Positions 48,964 through 58,856 of a stretch of DNA of 64,000 nucleotides are shown piece after piece; within the stretch, counting starts at the first letter, position 1, and each line of letters starts with the position of its first letter. Both the position numbers and the translations under genes were made by a program. Source of the DNA: Robertkochia marina (GTDB taxonomy: Bacteria > Bacteroidota > Bacteroidia > Flavobacteriales > Flavobacteriaceae). The notes under the pieces are model-generated. The model made no database searches, was not told the origin of the DNA, and saw only the letters and a program-made list of their open reading frames with translations. The stretch is taken from assembly GCF_004799345.1 (NCBI RefSeq), contig NZ_SSMC01000001.1, positions 1,240,001-1,304,000 on the forward strand, read 5' to 3'.

Positions 48964-49983
48964 ATGAGAAAGAAGATAACCCTAAAAGAGATCTCCAAAC
49001 GATTTAATGTGTCCATTTCCACGGTTTCCAAGGCTCTTAAAGACAGTCCGGAGATCAGTGAACGAACACGTAAACTGATCCAGGAGTTTGCAAAGGAGCA
49101 CAATTATAAGCCTAATAATATCGCCCTGAGTCTTAAGAACCAAAAGACAAAAAACCTGGGGATCGTGTTACCGGAGATCCAGCATTTTTTCTTTTCCTCC
49201 ATTACTACGGGAATTGAGAAGTGTGCCACCAAAAGGGGGTATAATGTGATCATCTGTATCTCTAATGAAACTTTCGAAAAAGAGGTGATCAATATGGAGA
49301 TGCTTGCTAATGGCAGTATTGATGGCTTTATAATGGCCCTTTCTCAGGGAACTCAAAAGGCCGGAGATTTTCACCATATCAAGGAGGTGATCAACCGTGG
49401 GATGCCTGTGGTCATGATCGATCGGGTAACCGAGGAGGTTGATTGTGATAAGGTGATCATTGACGATTTTAAAGGGGCCTATGATGCGGTGAATTACCTG
49501 ATCGATCAGGGAAAGAAGAAGATCGCTATACTTACCATGCCTGATTATATGGGGAGCGTAGGGAAACTGAGAACAGAAGGGTACAAGAAGGCACTTCGGG
49601 ATGCAGGAATTGAGATCGATGAAAAACGCATTGTCAAACTCGATAATTTTTACAACGACTTCGAAGCGGTAGAAGCCTTGTTTAAGGAGAGTGAAGTTGA
49701 CGCTGTTTTTGCCGTTACCGAATTCTTTGCCGTACAGGCCATTAAAATGGCTCAAAAGTCAGGACTAAAAACCCCTGATGATATTGCTGTAATCGGATTC
49801 ACCGATGGTATTATATCTAAAAGCAGCAGTCCGTCACTTACCACCGTCAGTCAGCACGGGGAGGAGATCGGGTATCGCGCAGCCAGCTTATTGATCGATC
49901 GGCTGGAAAACGAAAGTGATGAAGAGCCTCCGTATACCAAAGAGATCATTCAGACAACGATTGTAAAACGCGAATCTGCCTGA
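48964..49983 (+). CDS. LacI-family transcriptional regulator
   Basis: This 339-residue repressor has the LacI helix-turn-helix at the N-terminus (ITLKEISKRFNVSISTVSKALKDSPEISERTRKLIQEFAKEHNYKPNNIA) and a periplasmic-binding-like ligand domain (NLGIVLPEIQHFFFSSITTGIEKCATKRGYNVIIC ... VIIDDFKGAYDAVNYLIDQG ... DIAVIGFTDGIISKSSSPSLTTVSQHGEEIGYRAA). It would bind a sugar and control catabolic genes. The ATG at 48964 starts the HTH block; the extension at 48934 uses TTG and lies inside the promoter. Its stop (TGA) directly abuts the complement of the next gene's TGA, forming TGATCA. Confidence 0.95.
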   Translation: MRKKITLKEISKRFNVSISTVSKALKDSPEISERTRKLIQEFAKEHNYKPNNIALSLKNQKTKNLGIVLPEIQHFFFSSITTGIEKCATKRGYNVIICISNETFEKEVINMEMLANGSIDGFIMALSQGTQKAGDFHHIKEVINRGMPVVMIDRVTEEVDCDKVIIDDFKGAYDAVNYLIDQGKKKIAILTMPDYMGSVGKLRTEGYKKALRDAGIEIDEKRIVKLDNFYNDFEAVEALFKESEVDAVFAVTEFFAVQAIKMAQKSGLKTPDDIAVIGFTDGIISKSSSPSLTTVSQHGEEIGYRAASLLIDRLENESDEEPPYTKEIIQTTIVKRESA

Positions 49984-50892
49984 TCAGGAGGGGTCAATAG
50001 GTAGATAGATATCTGTTACCCATTCCAGGGTATTTCCTCCCATATTGGGATTGTTATAGTACACCTCAAGAGGTTGCTTCAGATAGGGAATGTCCTGATC
50101 TTCCGCATAATCAAAGATGTGGTACCAACTCTTGTTAGAGAACCGGTAGTCTCCATTATAGATGGCTTTTATGGCCGGTCTGGCTTCTATCTGCTTAAAG
50201 AAGATGTCGGGGCTCTCAGGCAGACTGTCTTGCTTTTTAAATGGAAAACAAAAATCAAATTCGATAAGCCGCTTTTCTTCCTGGAATTCCAGAATGTCAA
50301 CCACGGGATTACCATCGGCCTCGAGACCATTAGAAGCAATGAAGCCTGAAAGGTAGCTATAGTCTCTCATCATTTTAAAAGCCTTGTTTTCGGGGGTGGT
50401 CTTTGCCCTGGTACAGGCACAGAACTTAGAAGGTGTAGTTTCTGTACCGGTCACTTCAATATTGAATTGACTGATACTTTCTTCCAGGAACTTCTTATAA
50501 TCCATGACCAGGTTGAGGGTCGTATTTTCAAATTCTGTATCTGTGAAGGGGATGAGTATCCGGTTAACGATCTTGTGACCGGGTTCAGATATGCCTGCCT
50601 TAACGCGGGTGGTGCTGTCATTTAATCTGCTTAGGTTCCACTCTATATTATAGGTCGTTTTGTTCACCGAGAGCTGCTGTGTAAGCTCTCGGTAGGGGAA
50701 TTGAGAGGATACGGTAGTTTCATCTGCAGCTTCGGTCACTGAATCCCAGTTAAGGAGTTCATCATAGGCGTGACCGCTGCTGGTAGAAACATTAAAATAA
50801 ACATTATAATCGCTGGGTTTTATAAGGAAATACCAGGATATCAGTGCCAGCAAGAGCAATCCGAGGATAGCGAATAACCTGTTCATATTCAT
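49984..50892 (-). CDS. Membrane-anchored polyketide-cyclase/effector-binding-like protein
   Basis: This 302-residue protein has an uncleaved N-terminal membrane helix (about 4-26). Residues of about 35-150 look like an SRPBCC/START-type helix-grip fold (VYFNVSTSSGHAYDELLNWDSV), and the C-terminal half (about 165-300, FCFPFKKQDSLPE... AIYNGDYRFSNKSWYHIFDYAEDQDI ... EVYYNNP ... EWVTDIYLPI) looks like a GyrI/AraC effector-binding domain. The combination is the common Bacteroidota form, with no known ligand. It is the last gene of a five-gene operon and starts in a TAATG overlap with the haloperoxidase-type gene. Confidence 0.72.
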   Translation of the reverse strand: MNMNRLFAILGLLLLALISWYFLIKPSDYNVYFNVSTSSGHAYDELLNWDSVTEAADETTVSSQFPYRELTQQLSVNKTTYNIEWNLSRLNDSTTRVKAGISEPGHKIVNRILIPFTDTEFENTTLNLVMDYKKFLEESISQFNIEVTGTETTPSKFCACTRAKTTPENKAFKMMRDYSYLSGFIASNGLEADGNPVVDILEFQEEKRLIEFDFCFPFKKQDSLPESPDIFFKQIEARPAIKAIYNGDYRFSNKSWYHIFDYAEDQDIPYLKQPLEVYYNNPNMGGNTLEWVTDIYLPIDPS

Positions 50893-52241
50893 TATTGGTT
50901 GTTAGCGAGTTCTTCTTGTTTGTTTTTCATTACCAGTTGGTCAACCACAAAGTGGCCCAGAGAGCGCCCTTGTTTAACGCCTACTTCAATAGCTGCGCGG
51001 TAATGTATACCACCATACATTCTGCTGATGGCTGCCTCATCGGCTGCCGAATTAAAAGAAGAAAAGCTTCTTACGGGCAGGCCATAAGGTAGTTCTGTAT
51101 CGTCATCAAAGGCAAAATCATCTCCAAAGATCGAAGTCAGTACGGTGGCAGCTGCTCCTGAAACTACCGAATGTCCGCTGGTGTACTCCGGGAAGGGAGG
51201 AGTTTGCAGGATAGGCTTCCAGTTTTCATCAATGTGCTGGTTGATCAGCGTCTCAGGACGAATGAGGTTGCTTCGGTATTTCTCGTCCCAGCAGCTGATG
51301 AATCCATCAAAGATGGCGATGGAGGTTTTGGTATAGGCGTGCAGGGTAGTCGCAAAATCAAATCCTGATTTTTTGGAAGCGATCTTACATATGCCGATCC
51401 AGTGTGCGCCCGGGGTGATCTTTTTTGTGGCAAACATCAGGTGGCCACGTGTTACTGAAACATACGGATTACAATCCCAGAACTGGGCAATGGCCACTTC
51501 TTCAGAATTGTCGTCAGTAATACGATTGCTCACCTCATAAACCTCCATCAGCTCCTTGTGGAAATCAGACCCTTCTTCCATAGAAAATGCCGGAGGTGGG
51601 GCCGGTTTAAATTGATCAGCTGAATTTAAGACCATGGGTCGGATCTTCATCCAATGCGGCTCTATCCCGTCCATATAGGCCGGTGGAGTGGGTTGCCAAC
51701 GTGATGGGTCGTCACTGTTAACAGTGAATTTGGGCATGGTTCGGGTTTCCTTGTAGTTATCGTTGCCGAGCCACTGTTTTGCCAGGGTAACCACTTGGTC
51801 GGCATACTCTTTAGATGCCTCGAACTCTCTTTCGTTTTGTTCTTGCCATACCCCATAGAGACTGTCTTGAAAAGTTTGCATGCGCTCTTCAGAAAAGATC
51901 AGGCTCTTACTTAGCTCCATATGGGCGATCAGGGCCGCCAATGATGCGTTTACCTCGGGATCTTCACTCGCGGGAATTTCAGGGAGGTGTTCTATCTGTC
52001 CGTATAAGCTGGGGTAGGCCCCGGTATTTCTCGCTATGATCTCATAGGCTGTGATATTGGGGTAGACGTAGATTCTACTCGCCACGGGAGGTGAAAAGAT
52101 ATCATGGATCATGATCTCGGTTACCTTTTCTACCGATTTGTGAAGGTGTTCTTCACTAATGGTTATAGGCGTCTGATCTGAGGAGCATGAGCTTAATAAT
52201 ACTCCTGCAATAGCTATGATGGTATAAATGGTTCTTTTCAT
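50892..52241 (-). CDS. Vanadium-dependent haloperoxidase-type PAP2 lipoprotein
   Basis: This 449-residue lipoprotein (Cys19 in LLSSC) has the PAP2/vanadium peroxidase oxyanion site: Lys321-x6-Arg328-Pro (KYRSNLIRPE), T-S-G-H at 354-357 (EYTSGHSVVSGAA) and Ser406-Arg407-x5-His413 (SRMYGGIHYRAAIE). In vanadium haloperoxidases Lys, Arg, Arg and the last His hold vanadate; the phosphatase Asp after that His is replaced here by Ala. It could oxidise halides with H2O2 or act as an acid phosphatase. It overlaps the FG-GAP gene upstream by 4 bases and the next gene downstream by one, so it is translated as part of the same operon. Confidence 0.92.
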   Translation of the reverse strand: MKRTIYTIIAIAGVLLSSCSSDQTPITISEEHLHKSVEKVTEIMIHDIFSPPVASRIYVYPNITAYEIIARNTGAYPSLYGQIEHLPEIPASEDPEVNASLAALIAHMELSKSLIFSEERMQTFQDSLYGVWQEQNEREFEASKEYADQVVTLAKQWLGNDNYKETRTMPKFTVNSDDPSRWQPTPPAYMDGIEPHWMKIRPMVLNSADQFKPAPPPAFSMEEGSDFHKELMEVYEVSNRITDDNSEEVAIAQFWDCNPYVSVTRGHLMFATKKITPGAHWIGICKIASKKSGFDFATTLHAYTKTSIAIFDGFISCWDEKYRSNLIRPETLINQHIDENWKPILQTPPFPEYTSGHSVVSGAAATVLTSIFGDDFAFDDDTELPYGLPVRSFSSFNSAADEAAISRMYGGIHYRAAIEVGVKQGRSLGHFVVDQLVMKNKQEELANNQ

Positions 52242-55200
52242 GGTTGTTGTGCTTTAATCTGATATACTTCTGCGGGGCCGTTATTGACGGTAACCAGCAA
52301 ATAGGGTTGTTTATTAAGTGTAATAATGTTTAGGTGCCTTACAGCTTTTCCACTAAGATTGAGTCCTGATTCATGGGTCAGTACCTGATTTTCGGCATCT
52401 GTTATCAACGCTCCCGGAAATCCGTCAAACCTTCCGTGATAGGGTTTAACACCAAAGTAATTCCCCGCCGCCAGCACTTCATCTTTTTGGTCATTATTGA
52501 AGTCATAAGAGAGGAAAGTGGTCACCGGAGACTCCTGTAATATATTTGAAAAAGGGATAAATTGAAATCTCCCTCCTTCATTTTTAAGGTACCCTGTTCT
52601 AAGTTCGTTAACCTCCAGTACAGTGGCCTTCTCAAGGATTTCGTCCCCAAAGATCTCTTCGGTGGTTTTACCCGCAAAAGAAGTGTAATCAGTGAATGAT
52701 TTTCTCATGAGTACGGTCATTTGCGAGGCCAGTTCATCAAAGGTTTCCAAAGGATAATAATCTCCGTTCTTTTGGATGCTGACAATGGTTTCTGTAGCCC
52801 CGTTCTTATCAAAGTCACCGTAATGCATGATCAACGGATATTTATGACTTGCTTTGAATTTCGTGTTGGTTCCCCAGTTACCCAGGAGAAGATCGGTATC
52901 TCCATCGCCATCAATATCATGAGGGTGTACAGCCTGCCAAAGTCCTGACACCTTTTCTTCCAATAGGTTTAATTCCTGTAAGCGGCCCGCGCTGAAAGTA
53001 AAAAAACGCGGCGACATCCATTCGCCCACTACAACTAATTCATTTTCTCCATCTCCATTGATATCCTCCCACCGGGCATCGGTGATCATACCCAGGTGTT
53101 CAAGGATCTCAGAAGTATAAACTTCGTATCCGTTTTGCGTATTCTCCAGAAGGGCAGAGGCCGGTATGTTCCCATAGTCGTAGGTAATGGCCTGGTTGCC
53201 TATAAAGAGATCTGTATCTCCATCCTTGTCAAAGTCTAAAGGCAGGATTACAGAGGCGTTGGTATACAGCTCAGGCAAATTAACCTGATTTAGACTGTCA
53301 TTGTTGTTTATAAAAAGCCGGTCTCTTAAAGGGGCACTTTTACCATAGAAATTACCTCCGGCGCTTCCCAGTACCAGGTCATTTATTTTGTCTCCGTTAA
53401 TATCACTGATCAGGGCAGTGACTTCTTCATAGACCGAATCTCTTAGAGCCTCCGGAAGCTCTGTGGCAGTATACCCAAGGTTATTTTGAAGGAATACAGC
53501 ACTTTTATGGAACTTAGAAGAACCGAAATAGAGATCTTCAAGTCCGTCGTTATTCAGGTCTCCTACGGCCGTAGCCGGACCGCGGTCTGAAATGCGATAG
53601 GGAATCAGCTTTTGAGCATTAAAATCAAGGTAATTGTCTTCCTGGTGCACAAAATCGATTCCCAGGGCAGTACTGTCTTTTTCAAACAGTAGTTTGCCCG
53701 GACCGTTATTCTTTAAATATGGCTGTCTGTTGTCTCCCGGCTCAAGGGTCATGATCTGGTCGGTTTTTATATCCTCCCACAGTTCGGTGGTGCCATCGGG
53801 CCAGATGATTCGCAGCGAATCTAAGGTCTGAGCCTGTCCGGTTCCGAGGTGTATTCGCGGTTGAGAGGAAGCCTGAAACCCTTTTACGGGAAACAATTCC
53901 CGATAGGATAAACGGCCTTCTGTATAGCCTAATACCTTGGTTCCTATGCCGTGAGTGTTTGCGCCTTCGAACCGGATATCAAAACTTATTTGATGGTGTT
54001 TCTCATCTGCCTCACTCTTGTTCTCCAGGATCACAGAGGGTTCATTCAGGTTGTTCAGTACAAGGTCAAGATCACCATCGTTGTCAAGGTCGCCCATGGC
54101 CACAGCAGTGGTAATTCTTTCCTTTTTGGCGATCCACTCCCCGGTCCGGTCTTTAAAATGTAGATCGCTGTTTCCTTCAAAAACATAATTGGGGACAACT
54201 CCGGAGGGCATCATATCAAGGGCCTCCTGGTCGATCAGCGAGGTGTTGCTTATCTTGTTCTGTATCTGTTCACTGGAAACAAATCGGACATAATCGAGAT
54301 CATTAGGTCGCTTTGGGATTCCATTGGCAATGAATACATCGAGTTCGGTATCTTTATTGAAATCGCCAAAGAGGGCGCTCCAGCTCCAGTCGGTAGCAGC
54401 GATACCTGACATCAGGGCCTGCTCAGAAAAATAATCGCCCTGACGGTTTATGTGGAGCATGTTTCGGGTGAACTGGTAATGATACCCCAGGTTATTGGTA
54501 CGCATTTTAAGCATTTGTACATTATCATCACCTTCCGAGGCTTTTAAGGGTTTTTCTTCCTCGGGAAGCATGTCTAATGACAGCAGATCGGGATAACCAT
54601 CGTGGTTAAGGTCAGCAATGTCATTGCCCATGGAAAACCTGGAAATATGGCCGAAATGTTCCTTCATAAGTTCTTTAAACGTACCGTCTCCCTGGTTCAC
54701 ATAATAATAATCGTCTTCGTGAAAATCGTTACCGACATAAATGTCGGGGTATCCATCTCTGTTAAAATCGGCTACTCCTATTCCCAGTCCGTATCCGTTC
54801 ACACCGCCGTAAATGCCGGCTTCTTCACTTACATCGGTAAAGGTGTTCCCGTCATTACGAAACAAGCGGTCGCCTGATTCATAGGAGCGTTGCTCCCTCA
54901 GGCTTGCCCTGCCAAAAGATTCCTGGGTATGTATGGCATGGTTGAGGAGGTACATATCCAGATCGCCGTCAAGATCGTAATCAAGAAAGGCTGCATTAGA
55001 GCTGTAGGTATCCAGGTCAAGCCCGTAACTGCCGGCAGATTCTGTAAAGGTCAGATCTCCATTATTGATGTATAATTCGTTGTAGCCCCGCATGCCCTGC
55101 AACCCTACTACAGCACAGACATAAATATCAAGGAGGCCGTCTCCGTTAACATCAGCCATGACCGTACCTGTATTCCAGTCGCTCTTTCCGGCAACCCCTG

Positions 55201-55507
55201 CCTGTTGGGTAATATCTTCGAACCTCATATTTCCCTTGTTCAGGTAGAGTTTGTTCGGGGTCTGGTTTCCGGAGAAATAGATGTCTGCCAGACCGTCATT
55301 GTTAATATCACCCACAGCAACGCCACCACCATTGTAGAAATAGAGGTAGTCCAAAATATTCATGTCATCATCAGGTTCAAGCGTATTTGAAAACCCGATA
55401 CCTGTTTGCTCCTGACTCAATTCCTGAAATACCTTGTTGTCTGAATTGCAGGAGGCCATCCCAAGAACAATAATAAGACCAATCGTTAAAGATTTAAAGC
55501 ACTTCAT
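52238..55507 (-). CDS. FG-GAP/VCBS and ASPIC-UnbV repeat lipoprotein, copy 3
   Basis: This is a 1,089-residue lipoprotein (start MKCFKSLTIGLIIVLGMASC). The N-terminal half has many FG-GAP/VCBS blades with Ca-binding DxNxDGxxDxxxxG loops (VGDINNDGLADIYFSGNQTPNKLYLN), and the middle (about 530-600) is an ASPIC/UnbV domain (GIGTKVLGYTEGRLSYRELFPVKGFQASSQPRIHLGTG ... SLRIIWPDG). Further blades fill the rest. It is full-length homologous to the two genes upstream of it and precedes the haloperoxidase gene. The 55507 start, rather than an upstream one at 55537, gives a clean signal and a 14-base overlap with the preceding gene. Confidence 0.9.
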   Translation of the reverse strand: MKCFKSLTIGLIIVLGMASCNSDNKVFQELSQEQTGIGFSNTLEPDDDMNILDYLYFYNGGGVAVGDINNDGLADIYFSGNQTPNKLYLNKGNMRFEDITQQAGVAGKSDWNTGTVMADVNGDGLLDIYVCAVVGLQGMRGYNELYINNGDLTFTESAGSYGLDLDTYSSNAAFLDYDLDGDLDMYLLNHAIHTQESFGRASLREQRSYESGDRLFRNDGNTFTDVSEEAGIYGGVNGYGLGIGVADFNRDGYPDIYVGNDFHEDDYYYVNQGDGTFKELMKEHFGHISRFSMGNDIADLNHDGYPDLLSLDMLPEEEKPLKASEGDDNVQMLKMRTNNLGYHYQFTRNMLHINRQGDYFSEQALMSGIAATDWSWSALFGDFNKDTELDVFIANGIPKRPNDLDYVRFVSSEQIQNKISNTSLIDQEALDMMPSGVVPNYVFEGNSDLHFKDRTGEWIAKKERITTAVAMGDLDNDGDLDLVLNNLNEPSVILENKSEADEKHHQISFDIRFEGANTHGIGTKVLGYTEGRLSYRELFPVKGFQASSQPRIHLGTGQAQTLDSLRIIWPDGTTELWEDIKTDQIMTLEPGDNRQPYLKNNGPGKLLFEKDSTALGIDFVHQEDNYLDFNAQKLIPYRISDRGPATAVGDLNNDGLEDLYFGSSKFHKSAVFLQNNLGYTATELPEALRDSVYEEVTALISDINGDKINDLVLGSAGGNFYGKSAPLRDRLFINNNDSLNQVNLPELYTNASVILPLDFDKDGDTDLFIGNQAITYDYGNIPASALLENTQNGYEVYTSEILEHLGMITDARWEDINGDGENELVVVGEWMSPRFFTFSAGRLQELNLLEEKVSGLWQAVHPHDIDGDGDTDLLLGNWGTNTKFKASHKYPLIMHYGDFDKNGATETIVSIQKNGDYYPLETFDELASQMTVLMRKSFTDYTSFAGKTTEEIFGDEILEKATVLEVNELRTGYLKNEGGRFQFIPFSNILQESPVTTFLSYDFNNDQKDEVLAAGNYFGVKPYHGRFDGFPGALITDAENQVLTHESGLNLSGKAVRHLNIITLNKQPYLLVTVNNGPAEVYQIKAQQP

Positions 55508-58500
55508 TAAGTCGGTATATTTTGGGTTGATTGTCATTAATGGCAGCTACCAGGTAGGACTTACCATTCTTATCGTGAAAAACTTCCACATGTTTTACTT
55601 CATCTCTTATGAAGAAGCCGCTTTCGTTGTAATTTAACCAGTTAAAGTTCATCTGTCCGTCGCCCAGCAGAACGTTTCCGTAGTTGGCGTCAAGACGGGA
55701 GAACTGTGGCTTAAATTCAAAATTATTACCCGCCATGATCAGGTCTGTGTGACCATCTCCGTTTACGTCTTCTGCACTAATTCCACATACGCAGGATAGT
55801 TGTACCCTGCTGGGAAGGTTTTCTATTCTGTAGTTGCCATCGCCTTCATTGATGGCCATGATCGTTTCTGAGGTGTTAATGATCTTCACCATGGAATTGT
55901 TGATCAGATCTTCCGGGAAGAGTTCATCTATTGCCCGTTGTGCATAATCGGATGCCTTAAGGTTTTCCTTCTTCAGGGATACCAGCTGAGCCGTTAGCTC
56001 TTTTTTCATGTGAATAGGATAGTCTTTGCCATCCTTACGCTGGGTCAGTATTTGTTCAATAGATCCGTTATTGTCGAAATCGTTTATATAGAGCACCATG
56101 GGCTGCTCTTTTGATGGACGATAGATGATATTTGAACCACGGTTGCCGATAATGAGATCCAGGTCTCCATCTTTGTCGAGGTCGGCGCTTTCAATGGTGT
56201 TCCACCATCCTGTTAATTCGTTTAAAGCCGAATCTGTGCGTACCAGTCTCCTGCCGTTATTCTTCAGGATCATAGGGCTGCCCCATTCTGCGACGAGCAC
56301 CAGGTCTTTTTTGCCATCACCATCAGTATCTGCCCATTGTGCATCAGTGATCATACCGGCATCATTCAGGTCATAGGCCAGTCTTTCGGTAACATCATAA
56401 AAGTTGCCGTCGCCTCGATTCTCCAATAGGAGGTGGTCAGGGTTTACACCATAGGTACCAACCACACTTCTGCTTCCAATAAAGAGATCAACATCGCCAT
56501 CAGCATCGAAATCATGAGGGGCAATGACCGAAATATTCTTATAACGGGAGGGGAGGTCGTAGGGAGCCTTTGAAAATTGGCCCTTACCATTGTTCAAATA
56601 CACCCTGGTTACATAGGTATTTTGCTGACCTACCTGGTTACCGCCGCTGCCAACGATCAGGTCCTGGTCGCCATCGTTGTCGATATCGGCAAAGGCCGCT
56701 GCTGTATCTTCCAGACTGGCATCGTTCTGAAAGCTGAGTTGCGGTAAGGCCTTGATTTCGCCGTCTTTTAAATGCCTGTAGATCATTCCCGGCTGTCCTG
56801 CAGCTCCGCCTATGAACACATCCTCATTACCATCACCATCAATATCTCCAATGGCAAGGGAAGGACCCTCCTGGGAGACTTTCGCATTGATGAGCCCTTC
56901 ATAATCGAAATCATTGTAATTATTTTCTTTGTGGCTGGCTAGTTGGAGGCCCTCCACTTCTTCGAAAATCGTCGGTTGTTTTTTCTTCTTATTAGATACT
57001 TCAAAAACAGCTGTTGCCTCTCCGTATTTCAGGGTGATCTCCTGGTTCGGATCTACATCGGTTAGCAATTGGGTTTTGTTGTCCGGCCAGATCACTCTCA
57101 GAGAATCGATCTTTTTGGCAGTACCCAGGCCTATGGTCATTCCGTATTCCATAGATGACTGGAAACCTCTGGAAGGGTTTAGTTCCTGCATATAGTGGTT
57201 CCCGTCAAAATAGAGACGTACCGTACTTCCGATTCCGAATTTGTTTTGGTCGCTGCCTTCAAAATCCAGCTTGAGGTAATGATTTCCGGTAACTTTTTCA
57301 CTGTTGTTTCTGAATAAAAATGCCTCCATGTTTACGTTGTTCACGACAAGGTCGAGATCACCATCATTGTCCAGGTCACCATAGGCACAACCGTTTGACA
57401 TGCTTGGAATATCCATACCCCAATCAGGGGCAGCATTGTTAAAGGTGATGTCTTTTTGGTTGTGGAAGGCGTAATTGGGTAGCGGTACTCTTGGCATTTT
57501 ATTGATAATAGTATCAATGGCCTCCTTTTTACCCGTCAGAGCCATCTTTTGAATGATGTCATTGGCGAAAAAGTCAACAAAATCCAGGTCGGTCAGGTCG
57601 TGATTGATCCCGTTGGTTACATAGATGTCGCGAAACCCATCATTGTCCATGTCGAACATCAGGCCGGCCCAGCTCCAGTCAGTTCTGGCTACCCCGCTGA
57701 AATGTGCGATCTCAGAAAAGCTTCCGTTTCCATTGTTTAATTGCAGGGTGTTTTGAATATACTGCTGAAAGAAATCTTTGCTTTGCTTGAGCTTGAACAC
57801 ATTGTAGCCCTCAAAGGTCATTACAGACTTGACTCTTTCTTCTGGTTCAGGCAGCATGTCGGTGATAAAGATATCGGCATTCCCATCGTTGTTAATGTCG
57901 CCAAAATCCACTCCCATGGCAGAAAGACATAGGTGAGAGGTCCAGCCTTTGATGTCCTCTGTAAAGGTTCCGTCCTGGTTGTTGATATAGAGATAATCTC
58001 TCTCATAAAAGTCGTTAGAAACGTAAATATCCGGGTAAAGATCGTTGTTCACATCACTGATCATAACTCCCAGCCCAAATCCTATCAGGCTGCCATAGAT
58101 CCCGGCATCTTCGCTCACATCGGTAAAGGTACCTCCGTCATTGCGAAGAAGCATATCGCCCACACCTCTGAAAATATAAGGTACACCCTCCCAATCCTGG
58201 GCACGTACATCCCTTTGATGAGCATACCCGAGGCTGCTTACAGGGATATTACTGTTGTTGAGTATATAGGCATCCAGATCACCGTCTTTATCGTAATCAA
58301 AAAAGGTGGCGTGGGTACTGAAGCCTGTTTCCGAAAGGTTGTATTTGGCGGCCTGTTCGGTAAAGGTCAGGTCTCCATTATTGATGTAAAGGTCATTGTC
58401 GTGGTTGTTACCCTCAAGGTTTCCGGCATTGCTTACATAGATGTCCAACAGGCCGTCATTATTAATATCCACCATATTAACCCCCGTAGACCATGGTTTA

Positions 58501-58856
58501 TTACCTTCAACTCCCGCTGCTGCAGAGATATCCTCAAAGACCATGTCTCCTTTATTGAGGAAAAGCTTATTCGGACCCATATTGGCAGTCATATAGATAT
58601 CAGCCAACCCATCGTTATTGATGTCACCAATGGCAACCCCACCTCCGTTGTAAAAGTTCCGGTATTTAAATATGTTGAAATTCTTCTGATTTTCAACCTT
58701 ATTAAAGAATTGAAATCCTGTTTCTTCCGGGGCCATCAGGGAAAACAAGGTCTCTTTGTTTTCGCCTTCGGCAACTTCGGCGTCTTTGTTCTCTGCACAG
58801 GAACTTAGAATTAATGCCAGCAGCGTGGCCAGGTAAAGATTACTTTTTCGGATCAT
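55494..58856 (-). CDS. FG-GAP/VCBS and ASPIC-UnbV repeat lipoprotein, copy 2
   Basis: This 1,120-residue lipoprotein (MIRKSNLYLATLLALILSSC) has the same plan as its neighbours: a first block of FG-GAP blades (GGGVAIGDINNDGLADIYMTANMGPNKLFLN), ASPIC/UnbV (IGSTVRLYFDGNHYMQELNPSRGFQSSMEYGMTIGLGTAKKIDSLRVIWPD) at about 540-620 and a second block of blades with VRIDADGDVDLFIG-type loops. Integrin-like propellers and UnbV modules may bind glycans or other proteins at the surface, but their function is untested. Its first codons overlap the upstream gene's end by 17 bases. Compared with copies 1 and 3 it has an internal KKKQPTIFEEVEG spacer. Confidence 0.9.
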   Translation of the reverse strand: MIRKSNLYLATLLALILSSCAENKDAEVAEGENKETLFSLMAPEETGFQFFNKVENQKNFNIFKYRNFYNGGGVAIGDINNDGLADIYMTANMGPNKLFLNKGDMVFEDISAAAGVEGNKPWSTGVNMVDINNDGLLDIYVSNAGNLEGNNHDNDLYINNGDLTFTEQAAKYNLSETGFSTHATFFDYDKDGDLDAYILNNSNIPVSSLGYAHQRDVRAQDWEGVPYIFRGVGDMLLRNDGGTFTDVSEDAGIYGSLIGFGLGVMISDVNNDLYPDIYVSNDFYERDYLYINNQDGTFTEDIKGWTSHLCLSAMGVDFGDINNDGNADIFITDMLPEPEERVKSVMTFEGYNVFKLKQSKDFFQQYIQNTLQLNNGNGSFSEIAHFSGVARTDWSWAGLMFDMDNDGFRDIYVTNGINHDLTDLDFVDFFANDIIQKMALTGKKEAIDTIINKMPRVPLPNYAFHNQKDITFNNAAPDWGMDIPSMSNGCAYGDLDNDGDLDLVVNNVNMEAFLFRNNSEKVTGNHYLKLDFEGSDQNKFGIGSTVRLYFDGNHYMQELNPSRGFQSSMEYGMTIGLGTAKKIDSLRVIWPDNKTQLLTDVDPNQEITLKYGEATAVFEVSNKKKKQPTIFEEVEGLQLASHKENNYNDFDYEGLINAKVSQEGPSLAIGDIDGDGNEDVFIGGAAGQPGMIYRHLKDGEIKALPQLSFQNDASLEDTAAAFADIDNDGDQDLIVGSGGNQVGQQNTYVTRVYLNNGKGQFSKAPYDLPSRYKNISVIAPHDFDADGDVDLFIGSRSVVGTYGVNPDHLLLENRGDGNFYDVTERLAYDLNDAGMITDAQWADTDGDGKKDLVLVAEWGSPMILKNNGRRLVRTDSALNELTGWWNTIESADLDKDGDLDLIIGNRGSNIIYRPSKEQPMVLYINDFDNNGSIEQILTQRKDGKDYPIHMKKELTAQLVSLKKENLKASDYAQRAIDELFPEDLINNSMVKIINTSETIMAINEGDGNYRIENLPSRVQLSCVCGISAEDVNGDGHTDLIMAGNNFEFKPQFSRLDANYGNVLLGDGQMNFNWLNYNESGFFIRDEVKHVEVFHDKNGKSYLVAAINDNQPKIYRLNEVL

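Noticed and set aside
57933-58808. 291-residue plus-strand frame antisense to the FG-GAP gene
   Set aside because: It is the mirror of acidic FG-GAP repeats (Ile/Val-rich IDVKVIVVVV type) and has no independent support; the minus frame has signal peptide and domains.
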